From the NCBI GenBank assembly GCA_028023455.1, contig JAQFVV010006313.1:2054992-2118991 (forward strand): a stretch of DNA of 64,000 nt, read 5' to 3'. The first letter of the stretch is position 1; the number at the start of each line of letters is the position of its first letter. This DNA comes from Epiperipatus broadwayi (taxonomy: Eukaryota > Onychophora > Udeonychophora > Euonychophora > Peripatidae). The notes beneath the pieces are model-generated. The model saw only the letters and a program-made list of their open reading frames with translations. It was not told the DNA's origin and searched no databases. Position numbers and translations under genes: made by a program. Positions 46,061 to 56,483 of the stretch are shown piece by piece.

Positions 46061-46367
46061 ATTGTTTATGCTTTATTATTCTCATCTTGAAATATTATTT
46101 GCTGTGTATTCAGCTATGAAGCTGACTGCCAACAATTATCACAAAACTATTAATTACCCAAAATGTTATTAAGTAAGAATAACTACATTTATTTACATAT
46201 AAATATGTACACATTATTTAAGATTTTATTTAAAAAGATCCATAATTACTTTATATACACATTAACAATTAGTCCTTGATTTAAAGTTCTAAATCGTCAA
46301 TGCTATAATCGCCACCAAAAACTACAAGTGTGGAGGACCTAAATGAATACTAAAAGTTTATACTCAC
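46061..46367. other. AT-rich non-coding stretch
   Basis: Would be the start of intron 1 if the exon at 46368 is real. No other content recognised. Confidence 0.45.
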
Positions 46368-46610
46368 AATACTTAAAACACAAATCTAATTGGGCCTTCT
46401 CAGGCGTACACAAATCATAAAAAGACCGGTAAGGTCTGTAAACATTTGTCCCTAGCCAGCTTTCTTTTACATTCAAAGGCATGGATTCTGGGAAACTTCC
46501 ATCGTTGCAAAAAAGTTTTAAGGCACTTTTTCCCTCAGCTTTTCTCAAAGGTCCTTATGATAGCAACACACAACAGCACGCGATGAGTGCAGGACAGCTG
46601 ACAACAAGCT
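46368..46610 (-). CDS. Candidate first exon of a minus-strand host gene
   Basis: On the minus strand an ATG at 46482-46480 opens MPLNVKESWLGTNVYRPYRS followed by FYDLCTPEKAQLDLCFKY. After 115 bases the frame meets a perfect donor GTGAGT (46367-46362). The composition (Trp, Cys, Pro, Tyr, Arg) is that of a real protein and stands out in this window. The frame is open for a further 22 codons upstream of the ATG without another Met. The upstream DNA (to about 46620) is GC-richer with CpGs (for example TTGCGCGCAATATT), as near a promoter. I do not recognise the protein and cannot find exon 2. Genes of this kind often have long introns, and the next exon may lie far to the left. Confidence 0.4.
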
Positions 46611-46620
46611 ATTTTTTGCG

Positions 46621-47174
46621 CGCAATATTTATATTTTCATATCATTAAAAAAATTCCTATTATTCCATTGAAACTGAAAATCCATTTTACTAATACATCT
46701 TTAGAATGCTGATAAGGATCCTGACTCTAATTACGTCCGATTAGCTTTAAATATTTATTCCATTTGTTTTGTACTAAAATAGTTTAATAGTTAGATTTCA
46801 ACAATACACAGTTTTTTTGGTATTTCAAATCCACATGCTATATCCGAACTTGAAAATAATCATTTGCATTATCCTTCAGCAATCTTTTATAGAATACTTT
46901 TAAGTTGCAATATTTATCTGCAAACCAATCTTTCTTCATTGAATTAGACTTAAACTAAAATTATTAAAATAAAGTTTTCTTTATTTTTACAGAATTTATT
47001 TCTCATTACTTTTTAAAAACTTACATATCTATTTACGTTTCCATTAATTATTAGCGATCTTTTTATTGCTTTTTAACTAGATATCTATTTACATTTCATT
47101 ACTGTTTTTCATCTGAAGTAAAACTTAGCTTTATAACTTATAGCTCTCGAGTTACTAAAGCATAAGGGTCTTTA
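46621..47174. other. AT-rich non-coding stretch
   Basis: Nothing recognised. Would be upstream of the candidate first exon at 46368. Confidence 0.5.
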
Positions 47175-47371
47175 GTATTTTTCTTACTATGAGATATTAC
47201 CCCGAAGACGTATTACTCTCATCTTCCAATCTTTAAGATAACGACTCCAAGTGATTTGCGGATGAACTTAATCGCTAAAATTTGTCAGCAGATCACGTGG
47301 AGGCGTTAGCTTGAAGATGGCAAGATTAGAGTAATACGTCTTCGGTTAATATGTCATAGCAAGAAAAATAC
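47175..47371. repeat. 197-bp near-palindrome (foldback element)
   Basis: The whole segment is close to its own reverse complement. Outer ends GTATTTTTCTT/AAGAAAAATAC and inner CGAAGACGTATTACTCT/AGAGTAATACGTCTTCG match well, with the centre near 47273. It is richer in CpG than its surroundings. Size and structure fit a foldback MITE. Confidence 0.8.
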
Positions 47372-48316
47372 AAACTTCATGTGGTTGAGACATCAGTCGA
47401 CTAGAAAACTGAAACATTGGTCCTTTGAACCCAAAAATATTGTTATTTTATTAAAATTAAATTTACAATAATTACCAACATTACATTTTTATAAATATAA
47501 AAGGTTCAGTGTAAATGTTGATTCTCAATGTGGGCTCTGTCATAGAAACACGATCTAAATTTCACATTTTTTGAATGACAACCTTTAGAAAATGTTTAGC
47601 AATTCCAAGACTATTTCAAACACATAACTGCAACATTAAAACTCAATTTAAATGTTTTTCAAAAAATGTATACTCTGAAATTAGCTTCAACATTTATTCT
47701 ATATGCAATTTGTCCACAAGATGAATTTTTTAAAATATAATAATGATTCTAGAAATCAACAAAACACTTCTGGTTTAAATTAGAATCATTAAGAAAAAAG
47801 ACTAAAAAAAATTTTACACAAAATATTTACTCCATACTTGGTTCTTAATGCAGTAGTATCCAAGACATTAGAAATAATATCTCTTATAAACTGATGCAGT
47901 ACTAAAGAGAATATTGTTTTTTTTGTAAATATGTAATACATATGATCAAATAATTCTACATACTGTTAATTATAAGACTATCACAGATTTTATTACCTCC
48001 CTAAGTATGATTTTATAATATAAAATGATATAACATTGAAATATTTAAAACAATAAAATCCTTTAGGATAGACATTAATTACAATTGTACAACTTGACTG
48101 ATATACATTTTATATTAGTACTCACATAAAATAAACAACGATAATGATAAATATTATTAATAAACATGTAATTTATTCTTTAATATTTTACTATGGATTT
48201 TGTGGTGGTTTGTAAGATTAGATACATTCACTGGGCTGAAATAATGCCTTTAATTTCAGAAATTTCTTTAAATACAAAGTTCTTGATAATTTTGTGTTTT
48301 CCCACTTAACATGTGG
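47372..48316. other. AT-rich non-coding stretch
   Basis: Nothing recognised. Confidence 0.5.
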
Positions 48317-49585
48317 AGAATGCAGTATTAATATTAATATTTAAAAAAGGTGATGAAGATATTAGAAATTACAGCCCTATCAGCCTTTTATCACTTTTAT
48401 ACAAAATTTTTACCAAAGATAATTACAACTCGTCTACAGAGAACATTGGATTTCTACCAACCAAGAGAACAAGCTGGATTTAAAAGTGGTTTTAGAACAG
48501 TAGATCTTATCCAGGTATTGAGAGAAGTTATAGAAAGGACAAATGAATATGAGTGCCATTATGCTTTGGATTTGTAGATTATGAAAAGGCATTTCATTCT
48601 ATAAACATTTCTTCTGTAATTAAAGCATTGGATCATCAAGGTATAGATCCAGGATATTGTCATAGTTTAAAGAATATTTATAAAAATGTAATAGAAACAA
48701 TTAGATTACATAATGATACTAGGAAAGTCAACATTGAGATGGGTGTAAGACATGCGGACTCCATATCTCCAAAACTTTTTACATAAGTACTGCAAGAAGT
48801 ATTTTGTGGATTAAAAGGGGAATCTAAAGGAATGAAAGTAAATGGAGATTATTTAAGTCATGTAGATTTTGCAGATGATGTAGTTGTTTTTGCAAATAAT
48901 GCTTTAGAGCTGCAGGAAATGTTGCAGTAGTTATCAGATGAAAGTTGGACTAAAGATAAATGTTAAAAAGACTAAAGTAATGTTTAATGGATTTTCTCCA
49001 AATATGAAAATAAAAAATTAATTATGATGAGTTAGAAAAAATTAACAGCTACAAATATCTTGGTCAGATTATTAATACAGATGGAAACATAATGAATGAA
49101 TTTAATCACAGAATTAAATTGGGTTGGAGTGCTTTTGGTAGAAATAACTTGATACTAAAAGAAAATATGTCTATATGTTTGAAAAGAAAGGTTTTAATAA
49201 ATGTGTTTTACCAGTTCTTACTTATGGATCTGAGACTTGGACACTTAATAGAAGAGCAATACAGAGACTTTAAACCACTCAAAAAATATGGAGAAATGCA
49301 TGTTAGGAGTAAAAGAAGAGATCGAAAATGCAATATATGGGTAAAAAAACAAAACTGTTACTGACCTCATTTCTAGAAAAGACGATAATAGATGGACAAT
49401 TGAAATATTAAACTGGATTCCAAAGGATTGTAAAAGACTCAGAAAGAGACCACATGTGAGATGGATGGATGAAATAAAGTATACAGGGGTGATGTGGAGA
49501 AGAGAAGCTAAAGAACAGAAAAGATGGTTTGAACTTGGAGAGACCATCCTGCAGTGGATTGATAATGGTTGTTGTTGATGATTCT
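48317..49585 (+). pseudogene. RTE-like LINE, reverse transcriptase to 3' tail
   Basis: A 5'-truncated LINE with several frameshifts. In order: FKKGDEDIRNYSPISLLS (first RT block), REQAGFKSGFRTVDLIQV, VDYEKAFHSI (block A, Asp kept in D-Y-E-K-A-F), GVRHADSISPKLF, and HVDFADDVVVFANN (F-A-D-D catalytic box). Then a YKYLGQIINTDG block and LTYGSETWTL (A-L/T-Y-G-x-E-x-W). This order and these words are typical of RTE-type endonuclease-reverse transcriptases. The sequence ends in a simple GTTGTTGTTGATGAT tail at about 49568-49582, also typical of RTE. The endonuclease half is missing. It reads as the best-preserved LINE in the window, but stops near 48577, 48786 and 48930 make it non-functional. Confidence 0.85.
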
Positions 49586-49599
49586 CACTAAATATGCAA

Positions 49600-49960
49600 T
49601 ATTGCTGTTGACAGGTATATCACTGTATTTCTTTATAGAATATACATTATTCCTTTTCACGGATCTTTATTATTACATTTATATTATTTTAAATATATTT
49701 ATCAGAGTATTTCCTTATAAGATATGCAATGCCACTTTAAATATCTTTAACATTGCATTTCCAAATAAATTATGCACAGCTACTATACATCAAAATTATC
49801 ATGGCATTTCCATATGCATTGCTTTAGATTCATTTATCACTGCCTTCACATGTAATGTATATGCAGTCTTTCTGCATATATAATTATATTTTCTTTTGAA
49901 GTATATAATGTTATTTTAAATACATTTCTGATTGTATTCTCATTTAAGATGTAATTGGTG
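49600..49960 (+). repeat. Degenerate short tandem repeats (about 45-50 bp)
   Basis: Variants of ATTTC, then TTATAAGATATGCAATG, then TTTAAATATxTTT, follow each other six or seven times. The open frame 49569-49883 is a by-product of this repeat. Confidence 0.45.
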
Positions 49961-51277
49961 CTTTTCTGGCAATATCTCCCTCTACCAAGAGTAGAACATA
50001 ACATTCAATCACAGCACATGTAGTTGAACACTGACCTTTTATTACGTTTTTGTTCCGAAGCAGCATGGAGATAAGAGTTTGGACAGTCACCTTGAGTCTT
50101 TTAGCATGTCTTGAAATAAGAATAATAGCAAGAGAATTATATTAAACATGGTCAAATTAATATTGTGCTCCAGTATTTTTTTTAATTTTAGCAACAAACT
50201 TTCATTCTTCTGCTTAGTATTATCTTCTTTCTCCCCAGATCTCCAACAGTCCATCTCAGACTGTCATTATAATATATTCCTTAGAATTAAGACAACCTTA
50301 TTTAATTAATTTCAGTTTAGAATTAAAATTTATTACATTTTACAAATCAAAAAGATAATCTTTTTATGAAAAAATATTTTTTAATTAAATATTTTTTAAA
50401 AAATATTTGTAGAAAAATTTCCAAACACATTTCTTTGAATGAACACAAAATATAATTTGCAATGACATTTAAATAGGGCATAAGTATTCTAAGCTGATTT
50501 AGTTATATGCATTTGTTTACATTAGTCTAAATTTCAATATATTTAACATTTTATGCATGCTGTTTTATGTTTGAAGTAGTACTGCTGAAGTAATTTATTG
50601 ATAGGTAATATTGACATATATATATTTGACAAAATAATAGGTAAAGTATGAGACAATATTTATTAGAAATACAATTTAATAAGAGGCTAATAGACATTCT
50701 TCATTGCCCACTTTTCCTTGTTATAACTTTTGCATCCCTATTTTGACTCTGTCTGCACTGGCTATTGTCCTGCATATTGAGACTTCTAAAACATCACATG
50801 ACCACCATTTCCTATGCTTACATCATCCATTGATGATCATAGCTTGCAATGAGGGCACTACTCTATGGAGAGTTAGATATTGTGTTCATATTGAGAACTG
50901 TTAGAAATTTTATGCAATCTGAAAAAAAAATTTTTTTTTGCTGAATTTGAATCATAGTCATAAAAATGCGAGAAAAATAAAATATTGTTATCACTATGAT
51001 TGGATGATCTCCACATATTATTATTATTTATCATTTGTAATGAAGACATTTTGCATCTAGTCATAAGTTATATTATTTCCATTTTCTATTTAACTGATGC
51101 TTTTTAGAAAAAATCAATCTATATTTTTCTAAACAGTTTCAACTATTAGTAATAATGTATAAGCGAGAGTAAGACACAACTTGATTAATATTTTTTCTTC
51201 CTAGTATCATGGATTTGACCAGTGCCATTTTTATGTTTTATACAATTAGGTTGTCTTGCCAAGAGCATTTGCCATAT
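49961..51277. other. AT-rich non-coding stretch
   Basis: No gene recognised. A near-palindromic A/T block at 50340-50410. Confidence 0.5.
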
Positions 51278-51299
51278 ACATATATATATATATATATAT
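51278..51299 (+). repeat. (TA)n microsatellite at left edge of giant-LTR element
   Basis: Uninterrupted TA run that ends where the LTR starts. A second TA run lies at the other end of the element (61411-61426), as expected if the element inserted into a TA microsatellite. Confidence 0.8.
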
Positions 51300-51920
51300 A
51301 GTAACTAAATTAAGAGGATCAAAGATCCATTGTAACTAATTAATGACTTGATCAAAAGTTATTAAATAAAATATTATTTAGCTTAATAAACGAAAAAGAA
51401 TTGTAGCTTTTTATTTTATATCAAAAAGAAAAGAATTAAAATATGCGACTTGCTGAGCATAAGCTATAAAACAAAAGATCAGACTGAGTTATCAATCATA
51501 TTACAGGTCATTGGATTAAATGAAACATACTCCTGGATAGTATAGTAGTAAATAAATATTAAAATGATGAGTAGGAATAAATTAAACATATTTCTATAAT
51601 TAGATTTTCAAAGATATCACAATATCAATAATTATAAACACTAATGCCTGAAGACTAATTATTTAAGGTGACTGGCCTATTTTAAACATTGGTTAGGCAG
51701 GCATTGTATCAACAATAAACAAGTAGATCAAACTATAAGCAATTATTATTCAGAACAAACTATTATAACTCAGGTATATGGAAATCAAGTGAGTGAGTAC
51801 ACTGGTAACTCAATCAAATATCTCTCAATATATCCCACTGTAGATTTTACTCACTCTTATCTCTTGGTTGGATATCAAGTGCACATCTATGATAACAACA
51901 AGTGAATATGGTCTATCAGG

Positions 51921-52002
51921 GTGCCACTAGGTTAGCTGGACCTAGAAAAAGTTATATTGATAACTTGTTCACATGTACCGGGTTTGAATCCCCTTTTGGT
52001 AC
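51921..52002 (+). other. tRNA-like fold inside the LTR, left copy
   Basis: GTGCCA at the start can pair with TGGTAC at the end. A D-arm-like TAGGT/ACCTA, an anticodon-arm-like AAGTT/AACTT and a T-arm with ACCGGGTTTGAATCCCC follow in tRNA order. GGTTTGAATCC is close to the Pol III B-box consensus. The A box is weak and the anticodon loop is not normal, so it is not a true tRNA gene. Confidence 0.5.
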
Positions 52003-52884
52003 TTTATTTCTAATAAAATGGAAGATTTTGCTTTTAGACCCATATCACTGTATGGACTAATATTTAAGTAAACACCTAGGTAACATAAAAAATATTTAAA
52101 CTAAAGTGGAATATATAAAATTCATTAGACAGAAATCATTTCTTAGATCTTAACATAATAAATGTGTTTCAATATTTTTTTATAAGTTTTACTAGCTCAG
52201 ATTATTATTATTAATTTAGGATGGCAATTCACTCATCCTTGCATGATATAGATGATGGGATGGTGGTTATAATAATACTAAGAAATTACTAAATACTATA
52301 AAATCAATATTTATTTATGGCCTTTAAACATTTAAACAGCTCATTAATTAAAACGTGATGATGATGATGATAATGATAACGATAATGGTTAACCACAGCT
52401 TTAGGGCTAAGCCTAATCATAAACCTAATTTTTATAAAGAAATTCATAACTATTGCTTAATTTTAGTATATCTAAATGGAACTTAAATAGCTAATATTCA
52501 CCTTGATGATGAATGATCACACTTAATAAAGACTACTTTTAATGAAATATATATGCCTCGTTTAATAAAATAAACTAATATTTATTGCTGCATTTCTAAC
52601 ATATACATAAAAATTTCTATATCTATATGAAAATTGATATTAACAATAACAACAGTAATCATGAACGACAGTTTTAAAATCATAACATTAATTTTAAATT
52701 CTTCCCCCTTTCCTGTAAATGTATTTCAAATTGGATGTCACATTGACCATGATTTTCACTCAAGAAAATGTCTCAAAAAAAATAAACACTCTTTTTTCTC
52801 TCTCTCTTTTCTCTTTCGCACACATACCTTTATAAATCTAACGGGTGAAGTAGAATGATAAAAAAATAAATGTTAGTAGAAGTG

Positions 52885-52950
52885 AAAGAGCAAGATTTCC
52901 TCTGAAATGCTATACTTTAGAGCAAGATTTCCTCTGAAATGCTATACTTT
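52885..52950 (+). repeat. Short tandem duplication inside left LTR
   Basis: AGAGCAAGATTTCCTCTGAA followed by ATGCTATACTTTA occurs twice in a row here. The right LTR has instead a single start of the unit, followed by about 40 different bases, at 59405-59470. Confidence 0.8.
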
Positions 52951-54853
52951 AACTTAAAACAAAATCCAATATTTTTAATACCGCCTATTTTTTTTTACTT
53001 TCACACACAATTACATATATGCAATAAGTATTATTATATTATGTATGTCTGTGTTTTATCCCCATAATAACAAAAATATTATTTAAAACAAAATAATAAT
53101 AATATAAAAAAAATGAGTTACATATTAATAACATTTCATAACTTTAAGTTAAAAGACAATCATAATTTTAGTACATATGAAATCATTAACGCTTACGCTT
53201 ATCTTTATTAAGAAATGTTGGATTTCAATTGATCTTGGTTGTTTTAAAAGTTCTTTAAACAAAATATACCACTCTGTTGCTAAAATTTTACTAAGTCTCT
53301 GATATTATAAAAAAAATATATAAAGAAAAATTTATATTACCAGTTCTATTCTTTGTAGCGACTTCTAATAATTCAAATTTATCTTGTTCAATGTCTATAT
53401 TTTGCAGCTACCATTTCCGTTTTTCTTTGGAACAATCTCTTTCTTGAGGTGTATAATTATTTGATGATGATCCCATTGAGGTTCTTTGCTTTAGTGGACA
53501 ATTTGGAAATCATTATATGAACTTTTCCTTTCTTCCTGTCAAGCATGATTCTTTTAGTGGATGAAGTACAGCAGTTGTTTTCGCATTTATATTTTTTTTG
53601 GGTTTAAACTCAGTTACTGGAACAATTAATTGGACTTGATTTAATATTTATCAGTAGATTACTCTTTTCCTGATCACCTTCCAATGCAGGTGAATGTTTT
53701 CTTCTACTTATTTAAAAACATCTTATTTCTCTCAGTCAGTTGAAAAGTGTAGAATATTATTTTTCAGAAAAGACATCTTTTTTTTCCTATATGATGCCCT
53801 GGCTGGATGGTCTGGTGAACAGATGAGACTTATATTAATTTTCTTACCCCGCTATTCTTATATCTTCAATCCTCAAAAAAAAAATTTAATAACAAAAAAA
53901 AAATTTTGATTGAGATTTTTGTAGAGTAAAGTCACTATAATAATAATATATTAACTGATTTTCCATACTGCTTTTATATCCAATTTGTGAGTCAACTCAC
54001 CCAATTAGAGTGATAGTGTGACTTTCTCTGGAAACATTTTTAAAATCACAGTATCTTGATTTTTTAGACTAATCTTGTTTGAAGTAAAAATTGTCTTAAT
54101 CCCTTTTTTACACCTATGTAACATCTCAAATTTGAGCTTCTTTCTTTTGATATTAAGATGAGATACTTTTAAAATTATACTTCTCACATCGTCTCTAGGT
54201 TTTAACAGAAAAAACAACCCTTATAATACAAAATTGTTGAGTAAAAAAAAATAATTTAACAGATTTTCTTCTTTTTTTTTAAATATTTAATAAATAAAAA
54301 TGTAGTTTATGTATGCAATGTAGACACACACTCATTCAAATTATTTATAAACTGACATTAAAATAATCTAATTGATGGCTTAGTAATTATAACCCTAATA
54401 TTTAAAATTAAATTCTTAGCTTTTAAATCCAAATTACAGTTATAGAAAAGCAAAAATAGAAGTATAGAATAAGATATTAAAATTTAGCAAGTGTAGGTTA
54501 GTTTTAAAGAAAGTTAATATGTGTAATTTAAAAGTGGCTAACTAAATAGCTTTTATAACACACATTGCCTATGCATATGCGTTATAACTTTATTTTTTTA
54601 ACAAAAACTTACCTATTAAATGTGTGTACTACTCCTTTTGAGTTTTTATATCAACACACAAACAAATAAAGAATATAACTGTTGTACCACTCTCTTTCTA
54701 TCTTAAGCTTTTAGAACTTGATATTGTAGGTTTAAACTTGGATGCCCTACAGCTTCCTTTTTATATAAAAATGGGATGATGATTTTTGTTTTACATTTTT
54801 TTATGCACATTACTACAAATTTAGCTAATGACTAAATTGTAATGGCACAACAT

Positions 54854-54866
54854 CCCCCCCCCCTTC
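54854..54866 (-). other. Polypurine tract
   Basis: On the minus strand GAAGGGGGGGGGG is followed by ATGT and then the LTR start TGTGCC. Position and composition fit the plus-strand primer of an LTR element and fix its orientation. Confidence 0.75.
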
Positions 54867-55024
54867 GAATAAAATCATCAGCACTTTTGTTTTAACTATA
54901 TCTAATAAAAAAAATCATAACCAATAAAATAACACTAATAATAATAAACACACTAATAATAATAAAATTTTTTAACTACTTGTAAACATCATCTAGATGC
55001 CTATCAAATCCCCTTTATTTGGAG

Positions 55025-55378
55025 ATCTTTGCCAAGCTACTCTGCTGAAGCATAGGGGATCATACTCCTAGCATTATAGGTTCTCTTATTCCCATCAAGA
55101 GTAGCAAGCATAAAAGCATTCTCTTCCATTTTTTTGGTAATTTGGAATGGCTCTTTTTTTTTTCAAATCATATTGCGGTCTGCATAAAATTGCACATGTA
55201 CATCCAGTCCATTTTTAATATTTCCATTTTTCATCTTGACTGGATATTTATAGTATATGTCTGGAGGATTTATTTTAGGTAACCTCTGATTATAGAATCC
55301 ATCTAGAAATATGGACTCTTGGTACCAGACATAACATAACTTTAAAATGTTCATAGCGATTGGCTCTCTATACCACAC
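55025..55378 (-). pseudogene. Integrase C-terminal (GPY/F-like) remnant
   Basis: On the minus strand at about 55150-55040 the reading is REPFQITKKMEENAFMLATL followed by DGNKRTYNARSMIPY. This matches the tail after the integrase core in Gypsy/Ty3 elements (G-P-F/Y-x-I-x-x, then N-x-Y-x-L-x-x-x-D-G, then N-x-x-x-L-x-P-Y). One stop separates it from the preceding open stretch (55163-55378), whose YWY/VQFYADRN words blend repeat sequence and tail. No integrase core precedes it, so a deletion has joined the gag-side ORF to the last part of pol. It lies just before the polypurine tract, the correct place for the end of pol. Confidence 0.55.
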
Positions 55379-55875
55379 ATACTGTATCTTAAAACTTTCC
55401 AGAAAGATTGATTCTCTGTATCATATATAAGGTATCTTTAAGTTTTTCAGAGAGACTGACTCTTTGTACCATATATTATTCATCTTTAAATCTTCCAGAG
55501 ATGTTGATTCTCTGGGCCACATATAATTTATTTTTAAATTTTCTAGAAAGGTTGACTCTCTGTACCAAATATAAGGCACACTTCAATTTTCTAGAGACAT
55601 TGATTCTTTGTACCATATATAATGGACATTTAAACTTTTCAGAGAGATTGACTCTCTGTACCAGATATAATTTACTTTTAACTTTTTCATAGCATTTAAA
55701 TTTTTCAGAGAGATTGATTCTCTGGGCCACATATAATTTATTTTTGACTTTTCCAGAGCAGTTGAATTTTTCAGAGAGATTGATTCTCTGCATGATACAC
55801 CATGTATATTTAAATTTTTCAGAGAGATAGATTCTCTATACCATATATAAGGTATCTCTAATCTATTTAAAAATA
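55270..55875 (-). repeat. Tandem repeats encoding a RESISLKNLN-type motif
   Basis: At least eleven imperfect units of about 46-66 bp, with TCAGAGAGATTGATTCTCTG as the best-conserved part on plus. On the minus strand each encodes variants of WYRESISLKNLN with a Y-I or Y-M-W spacer. Two other frames are also open in parts because the unit length varies. The repeat lies inside the Gag-like frame. Confidence 0.85.
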
Positions 55876-56483
55876 TATATCCTTGAAACCACACATGCTG
55901 ATTGGCTAATAAATTGAGAACTACAGACTGTTGAAACTTTGGTTCCCTTTCTAAACTATCTGGTTTCATCTCCCCTGTTGCCTCTCTTAAATCAATCACC
56001 TTATCTGGTGCATAAAGTTTTTCCTCCCACTCTCTTCTCCTTCTTTTTGCTTCATAACCTATCCTAACTTGCTCTTTGGTCATCACCTCATGTACTCTCT
56101 TTACTGGGAGATTTAGTTTTACCACTTCTATTGCCCTTTCTACTTCTGGGAACTTATCCTCTATCAGTGTATCCAATTTCTCATTCTTTACTTCATTGTT
56201 AGTAGTCTGACTATCTAACTTATCTTTTAACACTTATGAGCTTTGACTACCTTCTATTATACTTTCTGTAGTTTTCTCTATAGATTGACATATTCTTTGT
56301 CCTGAACTTTCTATTCTTTTCTCTACAGATTGACATATCCTATGTTCTAAACTTTCCTATAATTTTCTCCATCGTTTGTTCTAAACTATTAAACATCTGC
56401 TTCCTATCTTCTCTTACATCTTCTTTGAACCTTATAAACATCTGCATAATCCTTTCCATCGTTTCCATTTCACTCTTATTCAT
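55583..56483 (-). pseudogene. Gag-like coiled-coil protein with tandem repeats
   Basis: On the minus strand an ATG at 56483 opens MNKSEMETMERIMQMFIRFK and a charged, Gln/Glu/Lys-rich coiled coil. The frame shifts by one base at about 56365 (ESLEHRICQSVEKRI), passes a TAA just before 56233, and then stays open to 55583 through KRVHEVMTKEQVRIGYEAKR and a set of RESISLKNLN repeats. A long coiled coil at the start of ORF1 is common in Gag proteins of animal Gypsy elements. No capsid homology block or zinc knuckle is seen. With one shift and one stop the chain is broken. The repeat region is unusual for Gag and may have expanded in this lineage. Function beyond a structural role is unknown. Confidence 0.6.

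Larger units (their letters stand above)
51300..54849 (-). repeat. 3' LTR (left copy) of giant-LTR element
   Basis: Aligns end to end with 57819-61410. The copies differ by point changes, small indels, and a local replacement near 52890-52950. Open frames within it (52634-52858, 54005-54217) are short and weakly supported. It contains the tRNA-like segment at 51921-52002 and a GATGATGATGAT run at 52356. Confidence 0.9.

Noticed and set aside
51921-52002. Functional tRNA gene
   Set aside because: Abnormal anticodon loop, weak A box and mismatched stems in the second copy; kept only as a tRNA-like fold.
55408-55692. Plus-strand repeat ORF (LTLCTIY-type repeats)
   Set aside because: It is the reverse strand of the minisatellite-like repeats in the Gag-like frame. 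The minus frame joins a coiled-coil region and is preferred.
55476-55793. Second minus-strand frame through the repeats
   Set aside because: It is open only within the repeats and does not continue into the upstream coiled-coil sequence.
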